A stretch of 64,000 nucleotides of DNA from the NCBI RefSeq assembly GCF_016907085.1, contig NZ_JAFBBJ010000001.1, positions 372,001 to 436,000 of the forward strand, written 5' to 3'. Below the pieces are notes generated by a model. The model was given only the letters and a program-made list of their open reading frames with translations. It ran no database searches and was not told the origin of the DNA. Of this stretch, positions 35,378 to 43,010 are shown in pieces; position 1 is the stretch's first letter, and every line of letters begins with the position of its first letter. A program made the position numbers and the translations under genes. This DNA comes from Clavibacter michiganensis. GTDB lineage: Bacteria; Actinomycetota; Actinomycetes; Actinomycetales; Microbacteriaceae.

Positions 35378-36511
35378 TCACCGGCCCAATCCTGAGCGCA
35401 GCTCCTCGACGAGGTGCGTGACCACGGGGGCGAGCGCGCCGTCGTTCTCCTCGGCCACCCGCAGCTGCCGCTGGTAGCTCGCGCCGCGGTCGACGATGTC
35501 GAGGATCCCGCGCAGCTCCGCCTCGCAGCCGAGCGCGTCCGCGGTGGGGGAGAGGCGCTCGACGAGCGCCCGGGTGTCGTCGCCGACGAGGGCCTCCTCG
35601 CCCGCGGCGTCCTGGATGATGATGGCGTCCATCCCGTAGCGCGCCGCGCGCCACTTGTTCTCGCGCACGTACCAGGGCTGCATCCGCGGGAGCTCCTCGC
35701 CGCGGTCGAGCGCGGCCGACATGTCGTGCACCAGGCACTGCACGAGCGCCGCGAGCGACGCGATCTCCCCGAGCGTCGACACGCCGTCGAACACGCGCGT
35801 CTCGAGGGTGCCCCACTTCGGCGCCGGCCGGATGTCCCAGCGCAGCTCGCTGTGGTGGTCGATGACGCCGACGTGGGTCATGTCGCCGACGAGCCGCTCG
35901 TAGTCGGCCCACGTCGTGAGGTCGGGCGGCAGTCCCGCGGTCGGCAGCTGCTGGAACATGAGCGCCCGGTTCGACGCGTAGCCCGTCTCCTGCCCGGACC
36001 AGTACGGGCTCGACGCGCTGAGGGCCTGGAACCGGGGGAGGTGCACGAGGAGCGCGTTGAGGATCGGGAGCGCCTTCGACCCGTCGTCGATCCCGACGTG
36101 CACGTGCACGCCCCAGATCATCATCTGCCGCCCCCACCACCTGGTGCGGTCGAGCAGGGTCGCGTAGCGCTCGTTGTCCGGGGTGACGTCCTGGTCGGGC
36201 CACGAGCTGAACGGGTGGGTGCCCGCGCACATGAGGTCGATGCCGAGCGGATCCGCGACTTCCACCACCCGCTCGATGAGCCGCGCCAGGTCGTCCACGG
36301 CGTGCCCGACGCGGGCATGCGGCGCGCTGACCACCTCGACCGTGTTGGTGAGGAACTCCCCGGTCACGTGCGGGTGCGCGTCGTCGTGGGGGAACGAGCG
36401 GAGGATCTCGGGAGCGACGCCGGCGAGCTCGCCGGAGCCGCGGTCGACGCACGCGAGCTCCCACTCGATCCCGACGCGGGACGGGGGCCGGTGGGCGAAG
36501 TCGATCTGCAT
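35378..36511 (-). CDS. Carboxylate-amine ligase, glutamate-cysteine-ligase type 2 (YbdK family)
   Basis: 377 residues of the GCS2 family, which joins an amino acid to the gamma-carboxyl of glutamate using ATP. Family motifs: GIEWELACVD near 14, TGEFLTNTVEVVSAP near 49 (the metal/glutamate site), CAGTHPFSSW near 96, WGVHVHVGI near 135, and RENKWRAARYGMDA near 278. YbdK enzymes have weak glutamate-cysteine ligase activity and their natural substrate is often unknown. ATG 36511 matches homologue starts; 20 nt separate it from the MarP-like gene on the same strand. Confidence 0.87.
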   Translation of the reverse strand: MQIDFAHRPPSRVGIEWELACVDRGSGELAGVAPEILRSFPHDDAHPHVTGEFLTNTVEVVSAPHARVGHAVDDLARLIERVVEVADPLGIDLMCAGTHPFSSWPDQDVTPDNERYATLLDRTRWWGRQMMIWGVHVHVGIDDGSKALPILNALLVHLPRFQALSASSPYWSGQETGYASNRALMFQQLPTAGLPPDLTTWADYERLVGDMTHVGVIDHHSELRWDIRPAPKWGTLETRVFDGVSTLGEIASLAALVQCLVHDMSAALDRGEELPRMQPWYVRENKWRAARYGMDAIIIQDAAGEEALVGDDTRALVERLSPTADALGCEAELRGILDIVDRGASYQRQLRVAEENDGALAPVVTHLVEELRSGLGR

Positions 36512-36650
36512 GCGGGTCCTGCCGTCCACGGGGTCTCGGGGCGCATGCGCCGGGTGTCGTCCGATCATGCCACGCACCCCGCGGGGCGGTCGGGCGATGA
36601 CGCCGTGCGGCGCGCCGACGGGAGGGGTCCCGGCCCGGCCCGGCGTCTGC

Positions 36651-36656
36651 CATAAT
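36651..36656 (+). promoter_or_regulatory. -10 element of the rpsP operon (CATAAT)
   Basis: CATAAT, one base from TATAAT and the best -10 match in the window. Predicted start near 36663 gives a leader of about 120 nt, ending in AGGAGAATT before GTG 36785. Confidence 0.55.
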
Positions 36657-36784
36657 GATCTGTCGAGTCCGCGATCGTCCGACCCTCTAATCAGGCGCCG
36701 CGAGACCCCATCGAACCAATGCCGAGTGTGCCCCCACGCTCACGGCCGTCAGTTCACCCCACACAAAAGAAATTCAGGAGAATT

Positions 36785-37198
36785 GTGGCTGTCAAGATCC
36801 GTCTGAAGCGCCTGGGCAAGATCCGCGCGCCGTACTACCGCATCGTCGTCGCCGACTCGCGCACCAAGCGCGACGGCCGCGTCATCGAGGAGATCGGCAA
36901 GTACCACCCCACCGAGGAGCCCTCGTTCATCGAGGTCCAGTCGGAGCGGGCGCAGTACTGGCTCTCCGTGGGCGCCCAGCCCACCGAGCAGGTCGAGGCC
37001 CTCCTCAAGCTCACGGGCGACTGGGGTCGCTTCAAGGGCGACAAGGACGCCGTCTCCACCGTCCGCACCCGCGAGGCGAAGCCCGCCTACGTCGCGGACG
37101 AGAAGAAGAAGCCGGTCCTCAAGCCGAAGACCGAGAAGGCCGCACCCGCGCCCGAGGCCGCCGCGCCCGAGGCCGAGTCGACCGAGGAGCAGGCCTAG
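36785..37198 (+). CDS. rpsP: 30S ribosomal protein S16
   Basis: 137 residues. The first 80 are a standard bS16 ([25 protein letters not shown]); the remaining 55 form a Lys/Ala/Glu-rich extension common in high-G+C Gram-positives. Start GTG 36785 follows AGGAG at 36776-36780; an in-frame ATG at 36719 in the leader lacks a ribosome site. First gene of rpsP-khpA-rimM-trmD. Confidence 0.96.
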   Translation: MAVKIRLKRLGKIRAPYYRIVVADSRTKRDGRVIEEIGKYHPTEEPSFIEVQSERAQYWLSVGAQPTEQVEALLKLTGDWGRFKGDKDAVSTVRTREAKPAYVADEKKKPVLKPKTEKAAPAPEAAAPEAESTEEQA

Positions 37199-37201
37199 CC
37201 C

Positions 37202-37438
37202 ATGCTCGCTCCCGCGCTCGCTCATCTGGTCAAGGGCATCGTCGAGCACCCGGACGACGTCTCCGTGACGAGCAAGGGATCCCCCCGCGGCGAGGTCCTC
37301 GAGGTGCGCGTGCACCCCGAGGACCTCGGCCGGGTCATCGGCCGAGCGGGTCGCACCGCGAAGGCCCTCCGGACGCTCGTCTCGGCTCTCTCCGACGGCC
37401 AGCGCGTCCGCGTCGATGTGGTGGACACCGATTCCTGA
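37202..37438 (+). CDS. khpA: KH-domain RNA-binding protein KhpA
   Basis: 78-residue single KH domain with the GRVIGRAGRTAKALRTLV loop (IGxxGxxxxAL) near 44-60. KhpA usually pairs with KhpB to bind many RNAs and affects cell elongation in some Gram-positives. It begins 3 nt after rpsP and its last 23 bp overlap rimM. Confidence 0.93.
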   Translation: MLAPALAHLVKGIVEHPDDVSVTSKGSPRGEVLEVRVHPEDLGRVIGRAGRTAKALRTLVSALSDGQRVRVDVVDTDS

Positions 37439-38057
37439 GGACATCGTCCGTGACCCCGCGGCGTTCCGCGTGGGCCGGCTGACCAAGGCGCACGGGCTCA
37501 AGGGCGCCGTCAAGCTCGAGCTGTTCACGGACGACCCCGACAAGCGCTTCGTCCCGGGCGCCGAGTTCTCGCTCCAGGTGCCCGACTCGTCCCCGTGGCA
37601 CGGACGCACCCTCACGCTCACCGAGCTCCGCTGGTACAACAGCCACCCCGTCGGCTTCTTCGAGGGCGTCGCCGACCGCACGGCCGCCGAGTCGCTCGCC
37701 AAGGCCATCCTCTGGATGACGCCCCCGGCCGACGAGCCCGCCGAGCCCGACGCCTGGTACGACCACCAGCTCGTGGGCCTCAAGGTCCTCCGCGACGGCG
37801 TCGAGGTCGGCACCGTCTCGCTGGTCGACCACTTCCCGGCGCAGGACCTGCTGCACGTCGACACGCCCTCGGGCACCGTGCTCGTCCCGTTCGTGCAGGC
37901 CATCGTCCCGTCGGTCGACGTGGAGGCCGGCACGCTCGTCGTCACGCCGCCGCTCGGCCTGTTCGAGGAGATCCCGGACGAGCCGCCGACGCCCGACGCG
38001 GCCGCGACGTCCGACGCCGAGCCCGATCCCGCCCCCGAGGGCGACGACGCCCGCTGA
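37416..38057 (+). CDS. rimM: Ribosome maturation factor RimM
   Basis: Assembly factor that binds S19 during 30S head maturation. 213 residues: N-terminal beta-barrel with [25 protein letters not shown] near 18-42, the linker, and a PRC-barrel ([15 protein letters not shown] near 110). A 30-residue Pro/Asp/Ala tail follows. The only useful in-frame start is ATG 37416, inside khpA; the segment [16 protein letters not shown] before the domain is not conserved elsewhere. Confidence 0.92.
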   Translation: MWWTPIPEDIVRDPAAFRVGRLTKAHGLKGAVKLELFTDDPDKRFVPGAEFSLQVPDSSPWHGRTLTLTELRWYNSHPVGFFEGVADRTAAESLAKAILWMTPPADEPAEPDAWYDHQLVGLKVLRDGVEVGTVSLVDHFPAQDLLHVDTPSGTVLVPFVQAIVPSVDVEAGTLVVTPPLGLFEEIPDEPPTPDAAATSDAEPDPAPEGDDAR

Positions 38058-38058
38058 C

Positions 38059-38745
38059 ATGCGGATCGACATCGTCTCGATCTTCCCCGAGTTCTTCGGG
38101 GTGCTCGACATCTCCCTCCTCGGACGCGCGCGTCAGTCCGGCCTCATCGACCTCCGCGTCCACGACCTGCGCGCGTTCACGCACGACCGCCACCGCACCG
38201 TCGACGACACGCCGTACGGCGGAGGCGCCGGCATGGTCATGCGGCCGGAGCCCTGGGGCGAGGCCATGGACGAGGTGCTCGCCGACGACGCGGATCCCGT
38301 CGTCATCTTCCCGTCGCCCGCAGGCGAGGTCTTCACGCAGGCCATGGCGCAGGAGCTCTCCGCCGAGCCGCACCTCGCGTTCGGCTGCGGCCGCTACGAG
38401 GGCATCGACCAGCGCGTGGTCGACCACACCGCCACGCGGGCCCGGGTCCGTCTCGTGAGCCTCGGCGACTACGTGCTGAACGGCGGCGAGGTCGCCGTCA
38501 TGGCCATGATCGAGGCCATCGGCCGGCTCGTGCCCGGTGTCGTCGGCAACCCCGCGAGCCTGGTGGAGGAGAGCCACTCCGACGGCCTGCTCGAGCACCC
38601 GAGCTACACGAAGCCGCCCGAGTGGCGCGGGCTCGCCGTGCCCGACGTGCTGCGCAGCGGCAACCACGGCGCCATCGCGGCGTGGCGGCGCGAACAGCAG
38701 CTCGAGCGCACCCGCCGCGTCCGCCCGGACCTGCTGCCCGAGTAG
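38059..38745 (+). CDS. trmD: tRNA (guanine(37)-N(1))-methyltransferase
   Basis: Makes m1G37 in tRNAs, preventing +1 frameshifting. SPOUT-fold enzyme of 228 residues: [13 protein letters not shown] start, [17 protein letters not shown] near 49-65, and the SAM-binding trefoil knot [21 protein letters not shown] near 131-151. It starts one base after the rimM stop. A small 6-bp hairpin (38753-38769) lies between its end and the convergent map gene. Confidence 0.96.
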   Translation: MRIDIVSIFPEFFGVLDISLLGRARQSGLIDLRVHDLRAFTHDRHRTVDDTPYGGGAGMVMRPEPWGEAMDEVLADDADPVVIFPSPAGEVFTQAMAQELSAEPHLAFGCGRYEGIDQRVVDHTATRARVRLVSLGDYVLNGGEVAVMAMIEAIGRLVPGVVGNPASLVEESHSDGLLEHPSYTKPPEWRGLAVPDVLRSGNHGAIAAWRREQQLERTRRVRPDLLPE

Positions 38746-38752
38746 CCCGACT

Positions 38753-38769
38753 CGGCGCCGGCCGCGCCG
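38753..38769. terminator. Short hairpin between trmD and map
   Basis: CGGCGC, loop CGGCC, GCGCCG. Placed between convergent genes; could serve both strands. Confidence 0.4.
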
Positions 38770-38773
38770 GCTC

Positions 38774-39538
38774 TCAGGAGCGGGCGGTGAGGATCAGCGG
38801 GCCGGACTCGGTGATCGCGACCGTGTGCTCCATGTGCGCGCCGCGCGAGCCGTCGGCGCTGCGGAGGGTCCAGCCGTCCTTGTCGGTGTAGATCTCGTCG
38901 GTGCTCTGCAGGAACCACGGCTCGATCGCGATGACGAGACCCGGGCGCAGCGGCACTCCGCGGTTCGGACGGCCCTGGTTCGCGATGTGCGGGTCGCCGT
39001 GCATGGTGCGCCCGACGCCGTGGCCGCCGAAGTCGGTGTTGACCGAGTAGCCGGCCTCGGTCGCGACGGCGCCGATGGCCGCCGAGATGTCGCCCGTGCG
39101 CCCGCCCGGCTGGGCGGCACGGATCCCGGCCTCGAGCGCGGCGGTCGTCACCTCGATGAGGCGGACGTCCTCGTCGCGGGGCGTGCCCACGATGACGCTG
39201 ACGGCCGAGTCGCTGACCCACCCGTCGACGGACGCGGCGAAGTCGAGGCTCAGGAGGTCGCCGTCCTGCAGGCGGTAGTCGTGGGGGAGGCCGTGCAGCA
39301 CGCCGTCGTTGACGGACGTGCAGAGCACCTTGCCGAACGGCATGGCGCCGAACGACGGGTGGTAGTCGATGTAGCAGGACTCGGCGCCGCGCTCGCGGAT
39401 CATCCTGTGCGCCTGGCGGTCGAGGTCGAGCAGGTTGACGCCGACGTCGGCCTGCGCGGCGAGGGCGGTGAGCACGGAGGCCACGAACTCCCCGGCGGGT
39501 CGCATCTGGTCCATCTCGGCGGGCGTTCGCAGTTCCAT
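38774..39538 (-). CDS. map: Type I methionyl aminopeptidase
   Basis: Removes the initiator methionine in the cytosol; 254 residues. The five metal ligands are visible: LSLDFAASVDGWVSDSA (two Asp), FGGHGVGRTMHGDP (His), IAIEPWF (Glu) and MEHTVA (Glu). Single-domain, without the SH3-binding extension of some actinobacterial Map proteins. ATG 39538 is given, but GTG 39541 just before it is 7 nt from a TAGGAT -10 element and fits the leaderless pattern better. Confidence 0.95.
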   Translation of the reverse strand: MELRTPAEMDQMRPAGEFVASVLTALAAQADVGVNLLDLDRQAHRMIRERGAESCYIDYHPSFGAMPFGKVLCTSVNDGVLHGLPHDYRLQDGDLLSLDFAASVDGWVSDSAVSVIVGTPRDEDVRLIEVTTAALEAGIRAAQPGGRTGDISAAIGAVATEAGYSVNTDFGGHGVGRTMHGDPHIANQGRPNRGVPLRPGLVIAIEPWFLQSTDEIYTDKDGWTLRSADGSRGAHMEHTVAITESGPLILTARS

Positions 39539-39548
39539 CACGCGGAGG

Positions 39549-39554
39549 ATCCTA
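39549..39554 (-). promoter_or_regulatory. Leaderless -10 element (TAGGAT) of map
   Basis: TAGGAT on the minus strand, 7 nt before GTG 39541 and 10 nt before ATG 39538. Confidence 0.5.
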
Positions 39555-39599
39555 CGGGAGACGGGCTGCGGCGCCCCTGTGGCGCCCAGGATCCGCCCG

Positions 39600-39605
39600 T
39601 ACCAT
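39600..39605 (+). promoter_or_regulatory. Leaderless -10 element (TACCAT) of the gene at 39612
   Basis: TACCAT, 6 nt before ATG 39612. It and the opposing map promoter lie within 60 bp. Confidence 0.5.
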
Positions 39606-39611
39606 CGCCCC

Positions 39612-40103
39612 ATGCAGCAGTCCCCGCTCCTCGGCCTCCGCCGCGCGCTCTACCGCTGGCAGTTCGCCGCGGTCGTCGTGCTCCCCGCCTGGCTCCTCGT
39701 GGGCTGGGCGGCCTTCGGCTCCGGCGGATGGGAGCTCCTCCTCGTGATGCTCGCGGCGGCCGCGCTCGGGATCGCGGTGCTCGCCGCCCTCGGCCTCGTG
39801 CTCGCCCGACGGAGCGTGCGCACGGCCCGGGCCGTCTCGCCGACGGACGCCGCCGCGATGGGCGTGCTCACCCTCGCCGTCATCGGCACGGGCACCTACT
39901 CCGTCGTCAGCACGTGGTGCGCGGTCGTCGCGGTCCTCGCGGCCGTCGCCCTCGTCGCGCTCGGCATCCGGCAGCTGCTCGCGGAGACGCGGGAGCGGAT
40001 GCAGGAGGTCATCGCCGTCATCGAGCGCGACGCCCAGCCGCGACCGCCCGAGTGGAAGGCCGCCGAGGGCCCCGACGCCGGGCGCACCATCCGGCTGGAC
40101 TGA
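39612..40103 (+). CDS. Small membrane protein of unknown function
   Basis: 163 residues with about four hydrophobic helices (roughly 18-35, 40-62, 78-98 and 102-120) and a charged cytosolic tail (RERMQEVIAVIERDAQPRPPEW). No domain recognised. It sits alone between map and rplS and has its own leaderless-type promoter. Confidence 0.75.
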   Translation: MQQSPLLGLRRALYRWQFAAVVVLPAWLLVGWAAFGSGGWELLLVMLAAAALGIAVLAALGLVLARRSVRTARAVSPTDAAAMGVLTLAVIGTGTYSVVSTWCAVVAVLAAVALVALGIRQLLAETRERMQEVIAVIERDAQPRPPEWKAAEGPDAGRTIRLD

Positions 40104-40151
40104 TCGGCGGCGCCGGGATCCCGCGCTTTGCGCTCGACGCGCCCGAGGTGA

Positions 40152-40157
40152 CACAAT
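40152..40157 (+). promoter_or_regulatory. -10 element of rplS (CACAAT)
   Basis: CACAAT with TTGCGC 18 nt upstream. Predicted start near 40164 leaves a leader of about 110 nt before ATG 40275. No L19-type leader structure was identified. Confidence 0.4.
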
Positions 40158-40274
40158 AGGCCATCGTGCCTGCCGTCGACCCTGCCACGGGGGAGTCGGC
40201 CACTCATGCGGGCCGTTCCCCTTCCAGACATTGATGCGCAGTCGACCCGTGGCGGTTGCAGAGAGCGGTACACC

Positions 40275-40619
40275 ATGCACATCCTCGATTCCGTCGACAA
40301 GGCGTCGCTGCGGTCGGACATCCCCGACTTCCGCGCCGGCGACACGGTCAAGGTCCACGTCAACATCGTCGAGGGCAGCCGCTCGCGCATCCAGGTGTTC
40401 CAGGGCATCGTCATCGGCCGTCAGGGCGAGGGCGTCCGCGAGACGTTCTGCGTCCGCAAGGTCAGCTTCCAGGTCGGCGTCGAGCGCACCTTCCCGGTGC
40501 ACTCCCCGGTCATCGACCACATCGAGGTCGTGACGCGCGGAGACGTGCGCCGCGCCAAGCTGTACTTCCTCCGCGACCTCCGCGGCAAGAAGGCGAAGAT
40601 CAAGGAGAAGCGCTCCTAG
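40275..40619 (+). CDS. rplS: 50S ribosomal protein L19
   Basis: 114 residues, standard bL19: [34 protein letters not shown], then [21 protein letters not shown]. An in-frame ATG at 40206 would add 23 residues that are not ribosomal-protein-like, so the internal start is used. A 13-bp hairpin follows. Confidence 0.96.
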   Translation: MHILDSVDKASLRSDIPDFRAGDTVKVHVNIVEGSRSRIQVFQGIVIGRQGEGVRETFCVRKVSFQVGVERTFPVHSPVIDHIEVVTRGDVRRAKLYFLRDLRGKKAKIKEKRS

Positions 40620-40641
40620 CGCTTCCCCACCTGTCATCCCA

Positions 40642-40677
40642 CTGAGCTCCCGGCGCATATGCTTGCCGGGAGCTCAG
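40642..40677 (+). terminator. 13-bp perfect hairpin after rplS
   Basis: CTGAGCTCCCGGC, 10-nt loop GCATATGCTT, GCCGGGAGCTCAG. The loop contains TATGCT (40658-40663), a possible -10 element of lepB. Confidence 0.75.
40658..40663 (+). promoter_or_regulatory. Possible -10 element of lepB inside the terminator loop (TATGCT)
   Basis: TATGCT, 22 nt before ATG 40686, with AGGCGG as ribosome site in between. It lies in the loop of the rplS terminator hairpin. Confidence 0.35.
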
Positions 40678-40685
40678 GCGGTTAA

Positions 40686-41438
40686 ATGACAGACAGCACG
40701 GCGCCCGTGGAGACGAGATCCTCGGGCAGGCACAGCGGCAGCGGGTCGCGTGGATGGAAGACGTTCCTGCGGGACGTCCTCGTCATCTTCGTGGTGGCCC
40801 TCCTCGTCTCGATCCTGATCAAGGCGTTCCTGATCCGGTCGTTCTACATCCCCTCCGAGTCCATGGAGGACACGCTGCAGGTCAACGACCGCATCGTCGT
40901 CAACCAGCTCACGCCGCGGCTCATGCCGCTGCAGCACGGCGACGTCGTGGTCTTCCGCGATCCGGGCGGGTGGCTGACGCCGTCGCCCGAGGTCGACAAG
41001 CCGCCCATCGCCGCCGCCGTCGACTGGGCGCTCACCACGGTGGGCCTGTCGGCGTCCGACAGCAACGACCACCTGATCAAGCGCCTCATCGGCCTGCCGG
41101 GCGACCACGTCGTCTGCTGCAACTCCCTCGGCCAGATGAGCGTCAACGACGTGCCGCTGGACGAGCCGTACATCAAGCTCGTCCCCGGCGACACGCGCGC
41201 CTCCGACGTCGACTTCGACGTCACGGTCCCCGCGGACTCCCTCTGGGTCATGGGAGACAACCGCGGCAACTCCGCGGACTCGCGCTACAACGTCGACGGC
41301 CCCACCAAGGGCTTCGTCCCGATCGACCACGTGGTCGGCCGTGCGTTCGTCATCACCTGGCCCATCGACCGCTGGTCGATCCTCAGCGACCACCCCGAGA
41401 CGTTCGGCGACGTGCCCGACGCGGTCCCCGCCGGCTGA
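40686..41438 (+). CDS. lepB: Signal peptidase I
   Basis: Membrane-bound serine protease that removes signal peptides outside the cytoplasmic membrane. 250 residues: cytosolic Ser/Gly-rich start, one membrane anchor (27-47), then YIPSESMEDTL with the catalytic Ser59 and LIKRLIGLPGD with the general base Lys132; MGDNRGNSADSR near 201 is box E. Two adjacent cysteines follow the lysine motif (VVCCNS). Its stop overlaps the rnhB start. Confidence 0.95.
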   Translation: MTDSTAPVETRSSGRHSGSGSRGWKTFLRDVLVIFVVALLVSILIKAFLIRSFYIPSESMEDTLQVNDRIVVNQLTPRLMPLQHGDVVVFRDPGGWLTPSPEVDKPPIAAAVDWALTTVGLSASDSNDHLIKRLIGLPGDHVVCCNSLGQMSVNDVPLDEPYIKLVPGDTRASDVDFDVTVPADSLWVMGDNRGNSADSRYNVDGPTKGFVPIDHVVGRAFVITWPIDRWSILSDHPETFGDVPDAVPAG

Positions 41439-42097
41439 TGCCGGTCGCGGATCCGACCCTCGATCTGGAGCACGAGCTCCTCGGCGCTGGCGCGGCCCTC
41501 GTCATCGGCTGCGACGAGGTCGGGCGCGGCGCCCTCGCCGGACCCGTCGCGGTGGGCATGGCGGCCCTCGGTCCCGATCCCGGTCAGTTCCCGACGGGAC
41601 TGCGCGACTCGAAGATGCTCAGCGAGAAGCGCCGGGAGGCCCTCCACCCCCTGGTGTCCTCCTGGGTGCGCCACTCCGCGGTCGGCATGGCGTCCGCCGA
41701 GGAGGTGGATGCGCTCGGGATCACGGCGTGCCTCGGCCTCGCCGGGCGGCGCGCGCTCGTGGAGCTGCACCACCTCGGCGCCCCGCTCCTCGACAGCGTC
41801 GTCCTGCTCGACGGATCCCACGACTGGCTCACGCCCGTCCTCGCGCATCCGGTTCCCGTGCGGGTGCGCGTGAAGGCCGACCGGGACTGCGCATCCGTCG
41901 CGGCGGCGTCCGTGCTCGCCAAGGTGCACCGCGACCGCCTGATGGCGACGTGGCACGAGGAGTCGCCCGAGTACGGCTGGGCCGGGAACAAGGGCTACGG
42001 CAGCCCTGCGCACCTCGACGCGATCCGGGCACGCGGCGCATCGCACCTCCATCGCCGCACCTGGCTCACCGGCGTGCTGGATTCCCCGGGCACGTGA
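41438..42097 (+). CDS. rnhB: Ribonuclease HII
   Basis: Cleaves RNA in RNA-DNA hybrids, including single ribonucleotides in DNA. 219 residues; active-site acids in IGCDEVGRGALAGPV near 23-37, VLLDGSHDW near 126 and KADRDCASVAAASVLAKVHRDRL near 146-168. The ATG overlaps the lepB TGA by one base. A 9-bp hairpin follows. Confidence 0.95.
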   Translation: MPVADPTLDLEHELLGAGAALVIGCDEVGRGALAGPVAVGMAALGPDPGQFPTGLRDSKMLSEKRREALHPLVSSWVRHSAVGMASAEEVDALGITACLGLAGRRALVELHHLGAPLLDSVVLLDGSHDWLTPVLAHPVPVRVRVKADRDCASVAAASVLAKVHRDRLMATWHEESPEYGWAGNKGYGSPAHLDAIRARGASHLHRRTWLTGVLDSPGT

Positions 42098-42123
42098 CGC
42101 ACGTCCGCCGTCGGATCCCCGGC

Positions 42124-42152
42124 CCGCCCGACGTGCTCGCGGGGTCGGGCGG
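42124..42152 (+). terminator. 9-bp hairpin after rnhB
   Basis: CCGCCCGAC, 11-nt loop, GTCGGGCGG, 26 nt after the rnhB stop. Confidence 0.55.
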
Positions 42153-42167
42153 CGGCGCCGGTCGGCA

Positions 42168-42202
42168 GGCGGCGGCTGCGCGGGCGGCGGCTGCGCGGGC
42201 GG
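42168..42202 (+). repeat. 15-bp tandem repeat in a promoter region
   Basis: Two full copies of GGCGGCGGCTGCGCG plus GGCGG, ending one base before the TAGGAT -10 element of the DUF2469 gene and so covering its -35 region. Confidence 0.9.
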
Positions 42203-42203
42203 T

Positions 42204-42209
42204 TAGGAT
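42204..42209 (+). promoter_or_regulatory. -10 element (TAGGAT) of the DUF2469 gene
   Basis: TAGGAT, 9 nt before ATG 42219, so a nearly leaderless mRNA is expected. Confidence 0.5.
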
Positions 42210-42218
42210 CGACGGACC

Positions 42219-42542
42219 ATGGATGACGACGAGTTCGAGGACTACGACCGCGAGGTGGAGCTCGCGCTCTACCGGGAGTACCGGGACATCGTGTCCCAGT
42301 TCAAGTACGTGGTCGAGACCGAGCGGCGCTTCTACCTCGCCAACGAGGTCGAGCTCGTGCGGCGCGACACGGAGCACGACTTCTACTTCGAGCTGACCAT
42401 GACCGACGTGTGGGTGTGGGACGTCTACCGCTCGGATCGGTTCGTGAAGTCCGTGCGCGTGCTCACGTTCAAGGACGTCAACGTCGAGGAGCTGTCGGCG
42501 AAGGAGTTCGAGCTCCCCAAGGAGCTCGCGATCGACGAGTAG
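42219..42542 (+). CDS. DUF2469 family protein
   Basis: 107 very acidic residues rich in Asp, Glu and Tyr (DDDEFEDYDREVELALYREYRD at the start, then FYLANEVELVRR). Conserved across Actinobacteria between rnhB and yraN with no known function. No membrane or DNA-binding feature. Confidence 0.9.
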   Translation: MDDDEFEDYDREVELALYREYRDIVSQFKYVVETERRFYLANEVELVRRDTEHDFYFELTMTDVWVWDVYRSDRFVKSVRVLTFKDVNVEELSAKEFELPKELAIDE

Positions 42543-42634
42543 GACTCCCCGCAGGGTCCCTCCCCAGGCACGCGCCGCGGGCCCACCGCACGGCCCGCTC
42601 GCGCCTCGCGTTCCCGGACCCTCCGGTCGCGCAT

Positions 42635-42648
42635 CCTCCTCGCGGAGG
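42635..42648 (+). promoter_or_regulatory. Hairpin that hides the yraN ribosome site
   Basis: CCTCC, loop TCGC, GGAGG. The 3' arm is the Shine-Dalgarno sequence of yraN (ATG 42654), so folding would block translation of the first gene of yraN-comM-dprA. Confidence 0.45.
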
Positions 42649-42653
42649 TGCGC

Positions 42654-43010
42654 ATGACACGCGAGCAGGACCTGGGACGGCGCGGCGAGGATCTCGCGGC
42701 ACGGCATCTGATCGGGCGCGGCTACGCGCTCGTCGAACGCAACTGGCGGTGCCGCGAGGGCGAGATCGACCTCGTGATGACCCACGCCGGCACGACCGTC
42801 CTCGTGGAGGTCAAGACGCGCGCGGGGCTCGGGTACGGGCATCCGCTGGAAGCGGTCACGCGCGCCAAGGCCGCGCGGCTGCGGGTCCTCGCGGGCCTCT
42901 GGTGCCAGGCGCATCCGGAGCGGCGCGGGCCCGTGCGGATCGATGTGGTGGGAGTGGTCTGGCCCCGGGGCGGGCAGCCGTCCGTCGAGGTCGTGCGGAG
43001 CGCCTGCTGA
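42654..43010 (+). CDS. YraN/UPF0102 family protein
   Basis: 118 residues of the UPF0102 family, a restriction-endonuclease-like fold related to Holliday-junction resolvases: [31 protein letters not shown] carries the E-ID core and VLVEVKTR the E-x-K. Nuclease activity has not been shown for most members. ATG 42654 with GGAGG five bases upstream is preferred to GTG 42648, which overlaps that site. Its stop overlaps comM. Confidence 0.88.
   Translation: MTREQDLGRRGEDLAARHLIGRGYALVERNWRCREGEIDLVMTHAGTTVLVEVKTRAGLGYGHPLEAVTRAKAARLRVLAGLWCQAHPERRGPVRIDVVGVVWPRGGQPSVEVVRSAC

Noticed and set aside
36656..36784. Upstream ATG (36719) giving a 22-residue extension of S16
   Set aside because: No ribosome site, non-conserved residues, and a clear AGGAG before GTG 36785.
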